A stretch of DNA of 64,000 nt from Natronolimnobius baerhuensis (GCF_002177135.1 NZ_MWPH01000001.1:868001-932000); one strand, 5' to 3'. Shown: positions 34,594-44,355, counted from the stretch's first letter. Notes: generated from the letters alone by a model not told the origin. Program-made: numbers and translations.

Positions 34594-35586
34594 CTACGAC
34601 TCGAGGCCGTCGATATCGAACAGCCCGGTCGACAGATAGCGCTCACCGCTATCCCAGAAGACAGTGACGACGAGCGGGCAGTCCTCGACCGTCCCGCCGT
34701 CAGGTTCAGGTGTCGCCGTCGACTCGTCGAACGCGCCCGGAACGTCCGGACACTCGAGGTCGGGATCGGCGATTTCGCGGGCGATACGCTGAGAGACGAG
34801 GCTCGTCGCGCCGCTGGATTGGCCCACGAGGACGCCTTCCTCGCGAGCGAGGCGGCGACACTCGTCTTCAGCGTCCTCGAGTCGAACCGTTTCGACGCGG
34901 TCGATCAGATCGCGCTCGAGGTTCTCGCTGACGAAGCCGGGACCCATGCCTTGAAAGTCGTCACTGCCGGCTTCGCCTGTCGAGAGCACGGCGTTTCGTT
35001 CCGGTTCGACGGCGATGATGTCCATTTCGGGGAACGCCTCGCGGAGTCGCCGGCCGGTACCCGATATCGTGCCACCAGTCCCGACGCCCGCGACGAACGC
35101 GTCGATTTCGCGGTCGCCGACCTGCTCGAGGATCTCTGCGCCCGTCGTCCGGTAGTGCGCGTCGGGATTCGCCGGGTTGTCGAACTGGCCCAACTGGACT
35201 GCGCCCTCGGCCTCGAGTTCGTCGGCGCGCTCGCGAGCGTCGGACATGTCGCCGTCGACGAGCTCGAGATCTGCGCCGTAGGCTGCCATAATCTGCTGGC
35301 GCTCTTCGGATTTGTCGGCGGGCATGACGATGGTCAGATCGTAGTCGCGGGCGGCACAGACCAGCGAGAGGCCGATTCCGGTGTTGCCGCTGGTTGGTTC
35401 AACGAGTCGGTCACCGGGTTCGATCACGCCCGCTTGTTCGGCCGTTCGGATCATCTGCAGCGCCGGCCGGTCTTTCGCCGAGCCGCCGGGGTTGAACGAT
35501 TCGATCTTCGCGGCGACGGTCGCCCCCTCCGGCGACTCGACCTGGACGAGCGGTGAGCCAATCGTGTCCAGGATACTCCCTTTCAT
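34594..35586 (-). CDS. cysK: Cysteine synthase (PLP-dependent O-acetylserine sulfhydrylase type)
   Basis: 330 aa from ATG 35586 (MKGSILDTIGSPLVQVES). The PLP-lysine is in FNPGGSAKDRPAL, the substrate loop in EPTSGNTGIGLSL, and the phosphate-binding GVGTGGTISGTGRRL and the C-terminal VLVGQSSGATSLVSQ are intact. It forms cysteine from O-acetylserine and sulfide; cystathionine-beta-synthase-like activity is an alternative in archaea. It diverges from a thioredoxin gene; GCATATACTGTTTATT at 35619-35634 is the likely TATA region. Confidence 0.9.
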   Translation of the reverse strand: MKGSILDTIGSPLVQVESPEGATVAAKIESFNPGGSAKDRPALQMIRTAEQAGVIEPGDRLVEPTSGNTGIGLSLVCAARDYDLTIVMPADKSEERQQIMAAYGADLELVDGDMSDARERADELEAEGAVQLGQFDNPANPDAHYRTTGAEILEQVGDREIDAFVAGVGTGGTISGTGRRLREAFPEMDIIAVEPERNAVLSTGEAGSDDFQGMGPGFVSENLERDLIDRVETVRLEDAEDECRRLAREEGVLVGQSSGATSLVSQRIAREIADPDLECPDVPGAFDESTATPEPDGGTVEDCPLVVTVFWDSGERYLSTGLFDIDGLES

Positions 35587-35740
35587 TAGCAACGCATAGC
35601 GAGTCGACGCATATACTGTTTATTGTCCCGGCTGCCGGTACTGACTGCGGGCGCGCTCTCGAGGACCAGTTTCGACCATGCTATCGGAGCGCCCCGCCAG
35701 AAGCACGGTCGTTAAGCCCCCTGGCGCGTAACCACCGGGT

Positions 35741-36112
35741 ATGAGTCTCGAGACCATGAATCCGAATCCGACGTGGGACGCAGCCTCCTATGAGGACGCT
35801 GTCGACACACTCGAAGCACACAACGACGATCTCGTCTACACGGTCTGGGGCGGCGACTGGTGTAAGGACTGTCGAAAACTGCTCCCTGACTTCGGGGCCG
35901 CACTCGAGGCGGCCGACGTTCCCGACGAGCGTATCGACGAAATTGCCGTCGACGAAGATAAGCAGGGGCCAGGCGTCGAGGAATACGGCATTGAGTACAT
36001 TCCGACTGTCGTCGTCGAGGACGATGATGGCGACGAAATCGTCCGGTTCGTCGAAGAAGAGGACCTGCCACCAGCGATCTGGCTGGCACAGGAACTCGAG
36101 TCGAAACTGTAA
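35741..36112 (+). CDS. Cytoplasmic thioredoxin-family protein
   Basis: 123 aa. The active site is VWGGDWCKDCRKLLPDFGAA (WCKDC rather than WCGPC), with the cis-Pro in YIPTVVVEDDDGDE. No signal peptide, so it acts in the cytoplasm; the CKDC site implies a redox potential or partner different from classical thioredoxin. GTTAAG about 25 bases before the ATG suggests a leaderless promoter. Divergent from cysK, convergent with the Mqo-like gene, so a role in sulfur redox is possible but inferred. Confidence 0.85.
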   Translation: MSLETMNPNPTWDAASYEDAVDTLEAHNDDLVYTVWGGDWCKDCRKLLPDFGAALEAADVPDERIDEIAVDEDKQGPGVEEYGIEYIPTVVVEDDDGDEIVRFVEEEDLPPAIWLAQELESKL

Positions 36113-36156
36113 GAAGCGAGCATTTTTTCGCGAGTACGAGGGTCCGAATCTGCCCG

Positions 36157-37539
36157 TTAGTCACCCGCAGGAACTGGATCCGTATCCTGTTCCTCGTCGC
36201 CTTCGCGCGGGAAGTTCTCGATCGTCGCAGCCTCGAACTCGTCTTCAGCGAACTCGTAGTCGTCGCCGAGGAACTCGAGGACCTGTCTGGTGTCTTTCTT
36301 GGCGTTTTGCAGGCAGGTCGAAGCACCGGGCGAAGGCGTGATGTTGAAGATAATGCCGTCGCCGTGGATCTTGGCCTCGCCCATATCCAGCGATTTCGTC
36401 TCGGTGTTGACGATCTGCGGGCGGACGCCACCGTAGCCTTTCGCGCGCTCGATATCCTCGAGTTCGACCGTCGGAACGACCTTCTGGACGTGCGGGAGGA
36501 ACGCCCGTTTGCCGACCGCGGGCACGTCGTAGACGAGGTTCTTGAGCACGTAGGGGAACAGAATCCGATCCGCGAGGATGTTCCCGTAGCTCAGGAACGA
36601 ATCGAGGTTGAGTTCGAACACGTCATAGAAATCCGAGGCGGTCGAGATATTTCCGCGCTCGAGCATCGGGACGACCTTCGCGGTCGGGCCGAATCGGGTG
36701 AGGGTGCCGTCGTGGACCTCGGCATCGCCGTGGACGGCTGCAAACGGCAGTTTCTTCATCTGCAGGGTGTAGACCTTGCCGTTGAGCAAGTTCCGGTTGG
36801 CTTCGAAGAAGCTTCCGGCAACGGGGAGCAGCGACTTGTTCTCGCCGTAGCCCATTTTCTTGGCGATCTGGAGGCTGTGTGAGCCAGCGGCGACGACCGT
36901 CGAGTCAGCCCCAAACCAGCCAGCTTCTGTTTCGACGAGGAACTCGTCTTCGGTTTCGTTGATCGACTCGACTGCCGTCCCCGTGTAGACGTCGACGCCA
37001 TCCTCGTCGCGAACGTCATCAACAAACGACTGGGCGACCTCGCCGTAGTCGACCGTGTAGCCGTCGGGCGTCTGCAGTGCCAGCATGTCTGTGTGTGGCT
37101 CGCGGCCCTTGACGACGTTTGGCTCGATCTCTGCGATTTCCTCGCGGTCGATTGCGCGAAGTTTCGGGAACAGATCGCCAAAGCCTTCCTCGTCGTAGCG
37201 ATCTTCGAGTTTCGCGACTTCCTCGTCGCCGACTGCAAGCACCATCTTGCTGCGCTTGCTGTGCATCTCCCGGTCGGGGTCGTTCTCCTCGAGATAGCCC
37301 GCGACCATCTCAGCACCCTGTTTGACCGTCTCGGCCTTCTCGAGGGTGTAGTTGGTCTCGATGTCGCCGAAGTGAAGCGTCTGAGAGTTGTTCGTATGAT
37401 GCGAGTTGATCGCGGCAATCTCGTCTTCTTTTTCGATGAGCGCGACGCTCTCGATGTCCGTGAAGTTCGCGACCGTATACAACAGCGATGCGCCACTAAT
37501 GCCCCCGCCAACGATAATGAGGTCGTATTCTTCTTTCAT
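36157..37539 (-). CDS. FAD-dependent oxidoreductase, malate:quinone-oxidoreductase-like
   Basis: 460 aa from ATG 37539 (the TTG at 37545 is less likely). The N-terminal Rossmann loop is YDLIIVGGGISGASLLYTV, followed by LIEKEDEIAAINSHHTNNSQ, like the SS-NNAGT region of Mqo, and ADSTVVAAGSHSLQIAKKMG. The C-terminal GIIFNITPSPGASTCLQNAK carries the second FAD contact. It probably oxidises a 2-hydroxy acid such as malate or 2-hydroxyglutarate and passes electrons to quinone; the substrate is uncertain. Two tandem GACGAACGT repeats sit in its predicted 5' leader. Confidence 0.8.
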   Translation of the reverse strand: MKEEYDLIIVGGGISGASLLYTVANFTDIESVALIEKEDEIAAINSHHTNNSQTLHFGDIETNYTLEKAETVKQGAEMVAGYLEENDPDREMHSKRSKMVLAVGDEEVAKLEDRYDEEGFGDLFPKLRAIDREEIAEIEPNVVKGREPHTDMLALQTPDGYTVDYGEVAQSFVDDVRDEDGVDVYTGTAVESINETEDEFLVETEAGWFGADSTVVAAGSHSLQIAKKMGYGENKSLLPVAGSFFEANRNLLNGKVYTLQMKKLPFAAVHGDAEVHDGTLTRFGPTAKVVPMLERGNISTASDFYDVFELNLDSFLSYGNILADRILFPYVLKNLVYDVPAVGKRAFLPHVQKVVPTVELEDIERAKGYGGVRPQIVNTETKSLDMGEAKIHGDGIIFNITPSPGASTCLQNAKKDTRQVLEFLGDDYEFAEDEFEAATIENFPREGDEEQDTDPVPAGD

Positions 37540-37570
37540 GTCCAAAGATGCGCTATTGGTTGCCGTCAGT

Positions 37571-37685
37571 GACGAACGTTGACGAACGTACTAAACAGCT
37601 ACTATATGCGCCGGATACTCGCGTTACTGACCGGCAAACCGATAACACGTACCGAATGTTGATTCGGAAATAACGTGTGTTGTTC
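37571..37685 (-). promoter_or_regulatory. Tandem repeats and stem-loop upstream of the Mqo-like gene
   Basis: GACGAACGT occurs at 37571-37579 and 37581-37589, a 10-bp period that would put both copies on one DNA face. On the minus strand CATATAGTA just upstream (about 37600-37608) is a TATA candidate, so the repeats lie near the transcription start. Further out, ACACGT/ACGTGT encloses CCGAA/TTCGG (about 37648-37685). The gap 37540-37786 holds no gene. Confidence 0.4.
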
Positions 37686-37786
37686 TCCATCACTGGAAAC
37701 CCTCCAGACAAGAGAGAACGAAAACGCCACACCACCGTCAGTCAGCCCCACTCGAGTCTCGTACGCACCCAGCCGGGTCAGGAGAA

Positions 37787-39952
37787 CTAAAACGGACTCT
37801 CGTCGGGCGCGCTGTTGTGATCGGTCCGCCCCTCGAGCCACTCGAGCGCGTCGTCGACCTCGTGCGTCGGCGGCGAACAGGTCCGGTCGCGACAGACGTA
37901 CAGCGTCGGCTCACCGTCTCGAGCCTCGCGTTCAGCCCAGATCGGTGGGCTTTCCTCGAGATCCAATACGTCGAGCCACTCCGCGAGGCCGTCCTCGGTC
38001 GGCGGCCGTCGCGCGAGTAGCCGATCCGGATAGTACTGCTGTGCAAACGCGGCGCGCCACGCTTCGGGCAGGTCCGACGCTGCAACCGTTACCTCGAGTG
38101 GCCCGGCCTCGAGCCGGTCCGCACCGAGTGCGAGCGTCGCGTGCTCGAGAGCGTTCGACTCGATCCGGTTTGCGTGCGTCTCGAGCACGCTCGAGGCGAT
38201 CTCCGCAAACTCGTCGCCGGCAAAGTGGTCGAGCGCTAGCAGGACTTCGACAGCAACGCCGGCAGCGGCGGGCGTCGACTGGTCACCCAGTTCCTGGGGT
38301 CGGGTGACGAGTGACTCGCCGCTTTCGGGCGTGAAATACAGCGTCCCGGCCTCGGCGTCCCAGAACTCGGCGTCGATGACGCGAGCAAGGTCGAGTGCGA
38401 ACGCGAGGTGGTCGACGTCGCCGGTCGCCTCGTAGCACGCCAGTGCACCCCGGGCGAGGAAGGCGTAGTCCTCGAGATAGCCGTCGATGGCGACATCGCC
38501 GTCTTTGAACCGCCGCGAGAGACGCTGCTCGTCGTCGTCCCAGAGCCGGTCGCGAACGAACGCGAGGGCGTTCGTTGCCATCTCGGCGTAGGCGTCGTCA
38601 CCGAGTACGAGTGCGGCTTCGGCGCAGGTCGTGATCAGCAACCCGTTCCAACCCGCGAGCACCTTCTCGTCTCGATTGGGGCGAGGGCGCTGCTCGCGGG
38701 CCTCGAACAGCGTTTCACGAGCCGACTCGAGGCGATCCCGAACCTCGTCTTCGGCGAGGTCGTACTCCTCGGAAAGCGACTCGAGCGAGCGCACCCGATT
38801 TGGTTGAGACGAGCCTTCGAAGTTCCCCGCGAGGGTGATATCGTAGCGGTCACAGAACAGGTCGGCGGTGGTCTCGTCTCCAAGTACCTCCTGCACCTCT
38901 CCTGGCGTCCAGACGTAGAACGAACCTTCCTCGCGTTCGCCGGTCTCAGGGTCCTCGCTCTGAGCATCGAGCGTGCTGAAGAAGCCGCCAGCCTCGTGTG
39001 TGAGTTCGCGGTCGACGAACGCAAGCGTCTCCCTGACCACCTCGGCGTAGCGCTCCTCGCCGGTGAGTTGGTAGCCCGAAAGGAACGCACGCGGGATTTC
39101 GGCGTTGTCATAGAGCATCTTCTCGAAGTGTGGCACCGTCCAGTCCGCGTCGACGCAGTAGCGATGGAAGCCGCCGCCGACGTGGTCATAGAGGCCGCCC
39201 GACGCCATCGCCTCGAGCGATTCCTCGAGCACGTCGCGATACTGGTCGTCCCCCGTTCGGTCGTACGCACGCGCGAGCACCTGCAATCGCGACGGCTGTG
39301 GGAACTTCGGCCCGCCGGAGCCAAAGCCGCCGTTCCGGCGATCCGCGCTCCGGACCGCCGCGTCGGCGACCCGCTCGAGGACGTCACTCGAGGGTGGCTC
39401 CGAATCGGCGACGGAATCGGGTGTCTCCTCGAGTCGGTCTTTCGCGGCGTCGGTCCACTGTTCCGCGCGGTTTTCCATCTCTGGACGGTCGTCCGGGTTC
39501 GCCCACGACTCACTGAGTCGCTGACAGAGCTCGAGAAAGCCGGGCTGGTTCTGCTGGCTCTCTTTCGGGAAGTAGGTGCCGACGAAAAACGGCTTCCCCT
39601 CGGGGGTGAGCCACGCCGACAGCGGCCAGCCGCCGCGTCCGGAGACGAGCTGACAGACGGTCATGTAGATCGAATCGACGTCCGGGCGCTCCTCGCGGTC
39701 GACCTTGATCGGCACGAAGTTCTCGTTCAGTATCTCGGCGACCTCCTCGTCCGCGAAGCTTTCGTCCGCCATGACGTGACACCAGTGACACGCCGAGTAG
39801 CCGATGGAGAGAAAGATCGGCTTGTCTTGCTCGCGGGCCGCCTCGAGTGCCTGTTCGTCCCACGGCTGCCAGTTGACAGGGTTGTCCGCGTGCTGGCGAA
39901 GGTAGGGACTCTCCTCGTCGTCGAGTCGGTTGTGCTCGGTGGGCTGATCCAT
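37787..39952 (-). CDS. DUF255 thioredoxin-domain protein (YyaL/spermatogenesis-associated 20 family)
   Basis: 721 aa. MDQPTEHNRLDDEESPYLRQ and HADNPVNWQPWDEQAL open the DUF255 domain, whose active-site-like motif is GYSACHWCHVMADESF (CHWC). RPDVDSIYMTVCQ and GGWPLSAWLTPEGKPFFVGT follow. From about 190 on, an alpha/alpha six-barrel resembling glycoside hydrolases has GGFHRYCVDADWTVPHFEKM. Family members occur in all domains; the biochemical role is unsettled, with N-acylglucosamine-epimerase-like or redox functions proposed. It has its own leader and is followed by a small exporter gene on the same strand after a 72-bp reading gap. Confidence 0.9.
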   Translation of the reverse strand: MDQPTEHNRLDDEESPYLRQHADNPVNWQPWDEQALEAAREQDKPIFLSIGYSACHWCHVMADESFADEEVAEILNENFVPIKVDREERPDVDSIYMTVCQLVSGRGGWPLSAWLTPEGKPFFVGTYFPKESQQNQPGFLELCQRLSESWANPDDRPEMENRAEQWTDAAKDRLEETPDSVADSEPPSSDVLERVADAAVRSADRRNGGFGSGGPKFPQPSRLQVLARAYDRTGDDQYRDVLEESLEAMASGGLYDHVGGGFHRYCVDADWTVPHFEKMLYDNAEIPRAFLSGYQLTGEERYAEVVRETLAFVDRELTHEAGGFFSTLDAQSEDPETGEREEGSFYVWTPGEVQEVLGDETTADLFCDRYDITLAGNFEGSSQPNRVRSLESLSEEYDLAEDEVRDRLESARETLFEAREQRPRPNRDEKVLAGWNGLLITTCAEAALVLGDDAYAEMATNALAFVRDRLWDDDEQRLSRRFKDGDVAIDGYLEDYAFLARGALACYEATGDVDHLAFALDLARVIDAEFWDAEAGTLYFTPESGESLVTRPQELGDQSTPAAAGVAVEVLLALDHFAGDEFAEIASSVLETHANRIESNALEHATLALGADRLEAGPLEVTVAASDLPEAWRAAFAQQYYPDRLLARRPPTEDGLAEWLDVLDLEESPPIWAEREARDGEPTLYVCRDRTCSPPTHEVDDALEWLEGRTDHNSAPDESPF

Positions 39953-40024
39953 ACGCCAGCTACGGGCAGGGATAATAAAAGTCCGCGGTAAGTTACTAAC
40001 GCGTCCGCTGGAACGACGCCCGGA

Positions 40025-40522
40025 CTACGCGAGTCCGAGCAGCGACACGCCGTAGGCCGAAGCGGCCACCAGTGCGACTGTCCACGCGAGAATACCGGCG
40101 GTCATCCACCCCGCGACGGCCCGAGTCCGGCTGCCAGCCAGCAACGCAACGAGTGCAGCGATGTGGACGCCGGTCAACACTGGGCTCGCAATAGCCAACC
40201 CCGGAACGCCGTACCGGTCCCAGAGATCGCGTGCGCGAGCGTACCGGTCGCTCGAGTCATCCGACTCGCCCCGTCGTTGCTCGAGCCAGCGAGCGATATG
40301 CCGGTAGAAAACGATCAGCGCGTACACGGAGAGAATGTTCCCCGCGAACGCGAACAGTCCGGTCGCGAGCGGATCGAGACCCAGTCCGATTGCAATCGGG
40401 ATCACGACGAGGATTTCGACGATGGGTATCGCGGCGAAGACGAACACCAGCAGGTACTGGAGGAGACCCGAACTTTCCTCGAGCGTCGTGCCAACGTCGA
40501 CGAGCAGCGGGAGGAGCGACAT
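40025..40522 (-). CDS. Small multidrug-export-type membrane protein
   Basis: 165 aa with four to five hydrophobic helices: LLQYLLVFVFAAIPIVEILV, VIPIAIGLGLDPLATGLFAF, GLAIASPVLTGVHIAALVAL and MTAGILAWTVALVAASAYG. RYGVPGLAIASPVLTG and IPIVEILVVIPI fit the family annotated as putative small multi-drug export protein (Sm_multidrug_ex). A charged loop (about 78-100) separates the halves. Substrate and direction are unknown; SNARE/DedA-type proteins are a distant alternative. Confidence 0.8.
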   Translation of the reverse strand: MSLLPLLVDVGTTLEESSGLLQYLLVFVFAAIPIVEILVVIPIAIGLGLDPLATGLFAFAGNILSVYALIVFYRHIARWLEQRRGESDDSSDRYARARDLWDRYGVPGLAIASPVLTGVHIAALVALLAGSRTRAVAGWMTAGILAWTVALVAASAYGVSLLGLA

Positions 40523-40585
40523 GCGGTAGCGTCTATCCTCGAGTCGGGCCTGCGAGCGGATAGATGGCGCGGTTCGGTGTCTGCG

Positions 40586-41485
40586 CTACACGTACCGACT
40601 CTCGCTCTCGTACACCGACGGGTCCTCCCTGTACTTCTCTGCGACCGTCTCGAGGGCGACGAACTGGGCGTTTTCGTGGCTTGTGACGTACTGGATGAAC
40701 TCCTCGAAGAGCGGGATCATGTGGGGCAGGCCGTGGATGTCGGGGTGGATCGTGAACGTGTAGACGCCCGCCCCGCGGCGGTTGTAGAGGTAATCGAACT
40801 GGCGTTTGTAGTACTGTTCGTACATCATCTCGGGATCCTTGTAGCCGGCGTGGTAGATCGGCTGTTTGATGAACAGCATCGGCGGAATGTCGTCGCGGTA
40901 CCAACTAATCGGAATCTCGACGACATCGGTTTCCTCTCCGTACTGATAGGGCTCCATCCACGTCTCGGGAGTCTTGTCGTAGTCGATTGTCTCCCAGCTG
41001 TCGCCCTCGCGCATCCAGCCCGGCTCGAACATCCGTTCCATCAGGCTGCTATCGTAGTCGAAGCCGTGTTTCTGGACGAGTTCCGGTGTGTTCTCGCTGA
41101 ACTCCCACCAACTGGCGCGGTGGCCGACCGGCTCCGAACCGGTCACGTCCTCGATCAGGTCAATCGAAACCTCGAGAATTTCATCTTCTTGCTCCCTCGA
41201 GAGGTCGGTCGGGTTCTCGTGAGAGTAGCCGTGGACCCCGAGTTCGTGGCCGTCAGCTGCGACCGCCTCGATTTCGTCGCGAAAGGTTTCGATGGTGTGG
41301 CCGGGGACGTACCACGAGGTTCGGATATCCTGCTCATCAAAGAGGGCGAGCATCCGCGGGATGCCCTCGTTGCCGGCAGCGATTCCCCTCGAGAGGTCAG
41401 CGGGTGAGTCGGCCCCGCCGTAGGAGCCAAGCCAGCCAGCGACACAGTCCGCATCGACGCCGATTGCGACATCAACTGTTCCCAT
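40586..41485 (-). CDS. Polysaccharide deacetylase family protein (PuuE-like)
   Basis: 299 aa from ATG 41485; ten extra codons up to 41515 are not family-like. IGVDADCVAGWLGSYG gives the metal Asp pair, and HELGVHGYSHENPTDLSREQ has HGYSH, the H-x3-H metal motif of NodB-type deacetylases. HRASWWEFSENT and the late FTIHPDIHG match the PuuE/allantoinase-like branch. Substrates could be an N-acetyl sugar or a cyclic amide; no purine-degradation gene is nearby. Cytoplasmic by sequence, monocistronic, next to acnA. Confidence 0.85.
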   Translation of the reverse strand: MGTVDVAIGVDADCVAGWLGSYGGADSPADLSRGIAAGNEGIPRMLALFDEQDIRTSWYVPGHTIETFRDEIEAVAADGHELGVHGYSHENPTDLSREQEDEILEVSIDLIEDVTGSEPVGHRASWWEFSENTPELVQKHGFDYDSSLMERMFEPGWMREGDSWETIDYDKTPETWMEPYQYGEETDVVEIPISWYRDDIPPMLFIKQPIYHAGYKDPEMMYEQYYKRQFDYLYNRRGAGVYTFTIHPDIHGLPHMIPLFEEFIQYVTSHENAQFVALETVAEKYREDPSVYESESRYV

Positions 41486-41589
41486 GCAGTGCTCACTCTC
41501 ACGAAGCAGCGCCAAAGAAGCGTATTGTGGCTCGAGGTGACCGTCTCGAGCGTCAACTGGTCGATGCGGTGCCGATCAGTGGATCGGCG

Positions 41590-44355
41590 TTAGGTATCCA
41601 GTTCGTCCTGCAGCAGGCGTCGGAGCACGAGGTGGAGCACGCCGCCGTTCTCGACGTACTCGACAGCCATCGGCGTATCGACCTGTGCGGTCACCGTGAA
41701 CTCGGTCACGTCCCCGTCGTCGTCCTCGGCGGTGACATCCAGCTCGGCGTTTGGCTCGAGGCCGTCCTCGAGACCGGAGAGCTCGTAGTACTCGTCGCCC
41801 TCGAGGCCGAGTTCCTCCCAGCCCTCGCCCGCTTCGAACTGCAGGGGCAGGACGCCCATGCCGATGAGGTTGTCGCGGTAGATGCGCTCGTAGCTCTTGC
41901 CGATGGTCGCGCGGATGCCGAGCAGGTCGGTACCTTTCGCGGCCCAGTCGCGGCTCGAGCCGGTCCCGAGTTCGTCGCCGGCCATGACGATCAGCGGCGT
42001 CTCTTCCTCACGATATCGCTCGGAGGCGTCGAAGACGGTGGTCTCCTCGCCTGTTGGATGGTGGATGGCGTAGCCACCCTCGACGCCGTCGAGCATCTCG
42101 TTTTCGATGCGGACGTTCGCGAACGTCCCGCGCATCATGACCTCGTGGTTTCCACGGCGGGAGCCGTAGGTGTTGAACTCGTACGGTTCGACGCCGCGTT
42201 CTTTGAGCCACTGGCCGGCGGGCAGGTCCTCGCTGAACGGCCCGGCCGGGCTGATGTGGTCGGTCGTGACCGTATCGCCGAGCGTCATGAGCGCGCGTGC
42301 GTCGGACACGTTGTCGACGCCGGGCTTCTCGAGCGGGAAGTCCTGGAAGAACGGCGGCTCGCGGATGTAGGTGGACTCGTCGTCCCAGTCGTAGACCTCG
42401 CCCGTGGGCGCGTCGAGCGCCTCCCAGCGCTCGTCGCCTTCGTAGACGCTCGCGTACTTCTCCTCGAACATGTCGGGCGAGACGCTGTCGTGGATCGTCT
42501 CGCGGATCTCTTCGGTGTCCGGCCAGATGTCCTCGAGGTAGACCTCCTCGCCCTCGTCGTTCGTGCCGATTGGCTCCTCCTCGAGGTCGATGTCCATCCG
42601 ACCCGCGAGGCCATACGCGACGACCAGCGGCGGGCTGGCGAGGTAGTTCGCCTTGATCTTCGGGTGGATACGCGCCTCGAAGTTGCGGTTGCCCGAGAGG
42701 ACGCTCGTCGTCCAGAGGTCGTGTTCGTCGATGGCATCCTCGATTGGCTCCGGCAGCGGTCCGGAGTTACCGATACAGGTCGTACAGCCGTAGCCAACGA
42801 CGTGGTAGCCCAGTTCCTCGAGGTCGTCGAGCAGGTCCGCGCGCTCGAGATACTCCGTGACGACGCGGCTGCCGGGTGCGAGACTCGTCTTGACGTAGTC
42901 GGGAATCTCGAGGCCCTGTTCGGCGGCGTTGCGCGCGAGCAGGCCGGCACCGACCATCACGGACGGGTTCGAGGTGTTCGTACAGGACGTGATCGCGCTG
43001 ACGAGGACGTCGCCGTGGCCGATCTCGACCTCGCGGCCGTCCTCGAGTTCGACGGGAACTTTCTCGTCGAGCGGGAGGCCGGGGCCGGACCCGCTCGAAT
43101 CGGCTGCTGCCGCGCCGCTGCCGTCGCCGATTGCGGGCTCGCCGCCCGCGCCGATGACGCCTTCGTCCTGCAGCAGGGCCGGGAAGTGCTCGTCGAGATT
43201 GCCCATCGGGATCCGGTCGTGGGGCTTCTTGTGGCCCGCCAGGCTCGGTTCGACCTCGCCGAGATCGAAGTCGACGGTTTCGGTGTACTCCGGTTCCTGC
43301 TCGCCGAAGAGGCCCTGTTCCTCGAGATATGCGCGTACGAGATCGATGTGATCCTCGTCGCGACCCGTGAGTTCGAGGTACTCGAGGGTCTTCTCGTCGA
43401 CGGGGAACATGCTGATCGTCGAGCCCTGTTCGGGAGCCATGTTCGAGATGGTTGCCCGGTCCGCGACCGAAAGCTGGGAGACGCCGGGGCCGTAGAACTC
43501 GACGAACTTGTCGACGACGCCGACCTGACGGAGCTTTTCGGTGATGTGAAGCACGAGGTCAGTCGCGGTCGCCCCCTCGGGGAGGTCGCCCTCGAGGCGG
43601 ACGCCGACGACTTCGGGCAGGCTCATGTTGATCGGCTGGCCGAGCAGTGCCGCTTCGGCCTCGATCCCGCCGACACCCCAGCCGACGACGCCGATGCCGC
43701 CGATCATCGGGGTGTGGCTGTCCGTGCCGACGAGCGTGTCGGGGACCAGCCACTGGTCGCCGTCAACTTCGCGCTCGTGGACGACGCGTCCGAGGTGCTC
43801 GAGATTGACCTGGTGGACGATCCCGGTTCCTGGGGGGACGACCTCGAAGTCCTCGAAGGCCTGCTGTGCCCACTTGATCGCACGATATCGCTCTTCGTTT
43901 CGCTCGTACTCGATCTCGACGTTCTTCTCGTAGGCGTCGTCGCTGCCGAAGTGGTCGACCTGCACGCTGTGGTCGATCACGAGGTCGCAGGGGACTTCGG
44001 GCTCGACGACCGTCGGGTCGACGCCCTTGCGGTCCGCCGCGGAGCGAAGCGCCGCGAGGTCGACGACTGCGGGAACGCCGGTCAGGTCCTGCAGGACGAC
44101 CCGCGACACCGTAAACGGAACCTCGGCGTCCGGTACGTCCGGCTCCCAGGACGCTGCCGCGCGAATCGAATCCGCATCGATCTGTTCTCCGTCAGCGTTT
44201 CGTAAGACTGACTCGAGCAGAATACGGATGCTCACTGGCAGTTTCTCGAGGTCACAGAGGCCCTGCTCCTCGAGGACGGTAAGATCTGCCATCTTATACG
44301 TTTCGTCGTTGTGTTCGAATTCCCGGATTGCGTCCGAGAACGCATCGTCTGACAT
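41590..44355 (-). CDS. acnA: Aconitate hydratase (AcnA type)
   Basis: 921 aa from ATG 44355; 33 upstream codons in the open frame lack family character. The [4Fe-4S] cysteines are in VSAITSCTNTSNPSV and GYGCTTCIGNSGPLP. GTDSHTPMIGGIGVVGWGVG, then GSSRDWAAKGTDLLGIRA in the swivel domain, match IRP1/AcnA-type aconitases. It isomerises citrate and isocitrate in the TCA cycle. A low-complexity Gly/Ser/Ala insertion (VIGAGGEPAIGDGSGAAAAD) lies mid-protein. On the minus strand AAATATTG near 44410 may be its TATA. The 201-bp upstream gap also has CTATTTTCAAATAG (44528-44541), a 6-bp inverted repeat. Confidence 0.96.
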   Translation of the reverse strand: MSDDAFSDAIREFEHNDETYKMADLTVLEEQGLCDLEKLPVSIRILLESVLRNADGEQIDADSIRAAASWEPDVPDAEVPFTVSRVVLQDLTGVPAVVDLAALRSAADRKGVDPTVVEPEVPCDLVIDHSVQVDHFGSDDAYEKNVEIEYERNEERYRAIKWAQQAFEDFEVVPPGTGIVHQVNLEHLGRVVHEREVDGDQWLVPDTLVGTDSHTPMIGGIGVVGWGVGGIEAEAALLGQPINMSLPEVVGVRLEGDLPEGATATDLVLHITEKLRQVGVVDKFVEFYGPGVSQLSVADRATISNMAPEQGSTISMFPVDEKTLEYLELTGRDEDHIDLVRAYLEEQGLFGEQEPEYTETVDFDLGEVEPSLAGHKKPHDRIPMGNLDEHFPALLQDEGVIGAGGEPAIGDGSGAAAADSSGSGPGLPLDEKVPVELEDGREVEIGHGDVLVSAITSCTNTSNPSVMVGAGLLARNAAEQGLEIPDYVKTSLAPGSRVVTEYLERADLLDDLEELGYHVVGYGCTTCIGNSGPLPEPIEDAIDEHDLWTTSVLSGNRNFEARIHPKIKANYLASPPLVVAYGLAGRMDIDLEEEPIGTNDEGEEVYLEDIWPDTEEIRETIHDSVSPDMFEEKYASVYEGDERWEALDAPTGEVYDWDDESTYIREPPFFQDFPLEKPGVDNVSDARALMTLGDTVTTDHISPAGPFSEDLPAGQWLKERGVEPYEFNTYGSRRGNHEVMMRGTFANVRIENEMLDGVEGGYAIHHPTGEETTVFDASERYREEETPLIVMAGDELGTGSSRDWAAKGTDLLGIRATIGKSYERIYRDNLIGMGVLPLQFEAGEGWEELGLEGDEYYELSGLEDGLEPNAELDVTAEDDDGDVTEFTVTAQVDTPMAVEYVENGGVLHLVLRRLLQDELDT

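Noticed and set aside
38408-39991. 527-aa plus-strand open frame
   Set aside because: Antisense shadow of the DUF255 protein gene; Arg/Val-rich with no domain.
41404-44205. 933-aa plus-strand open frame
   Set aside because: Antisense shadow of aconitase, whose cysteine motifs and full length are certain.
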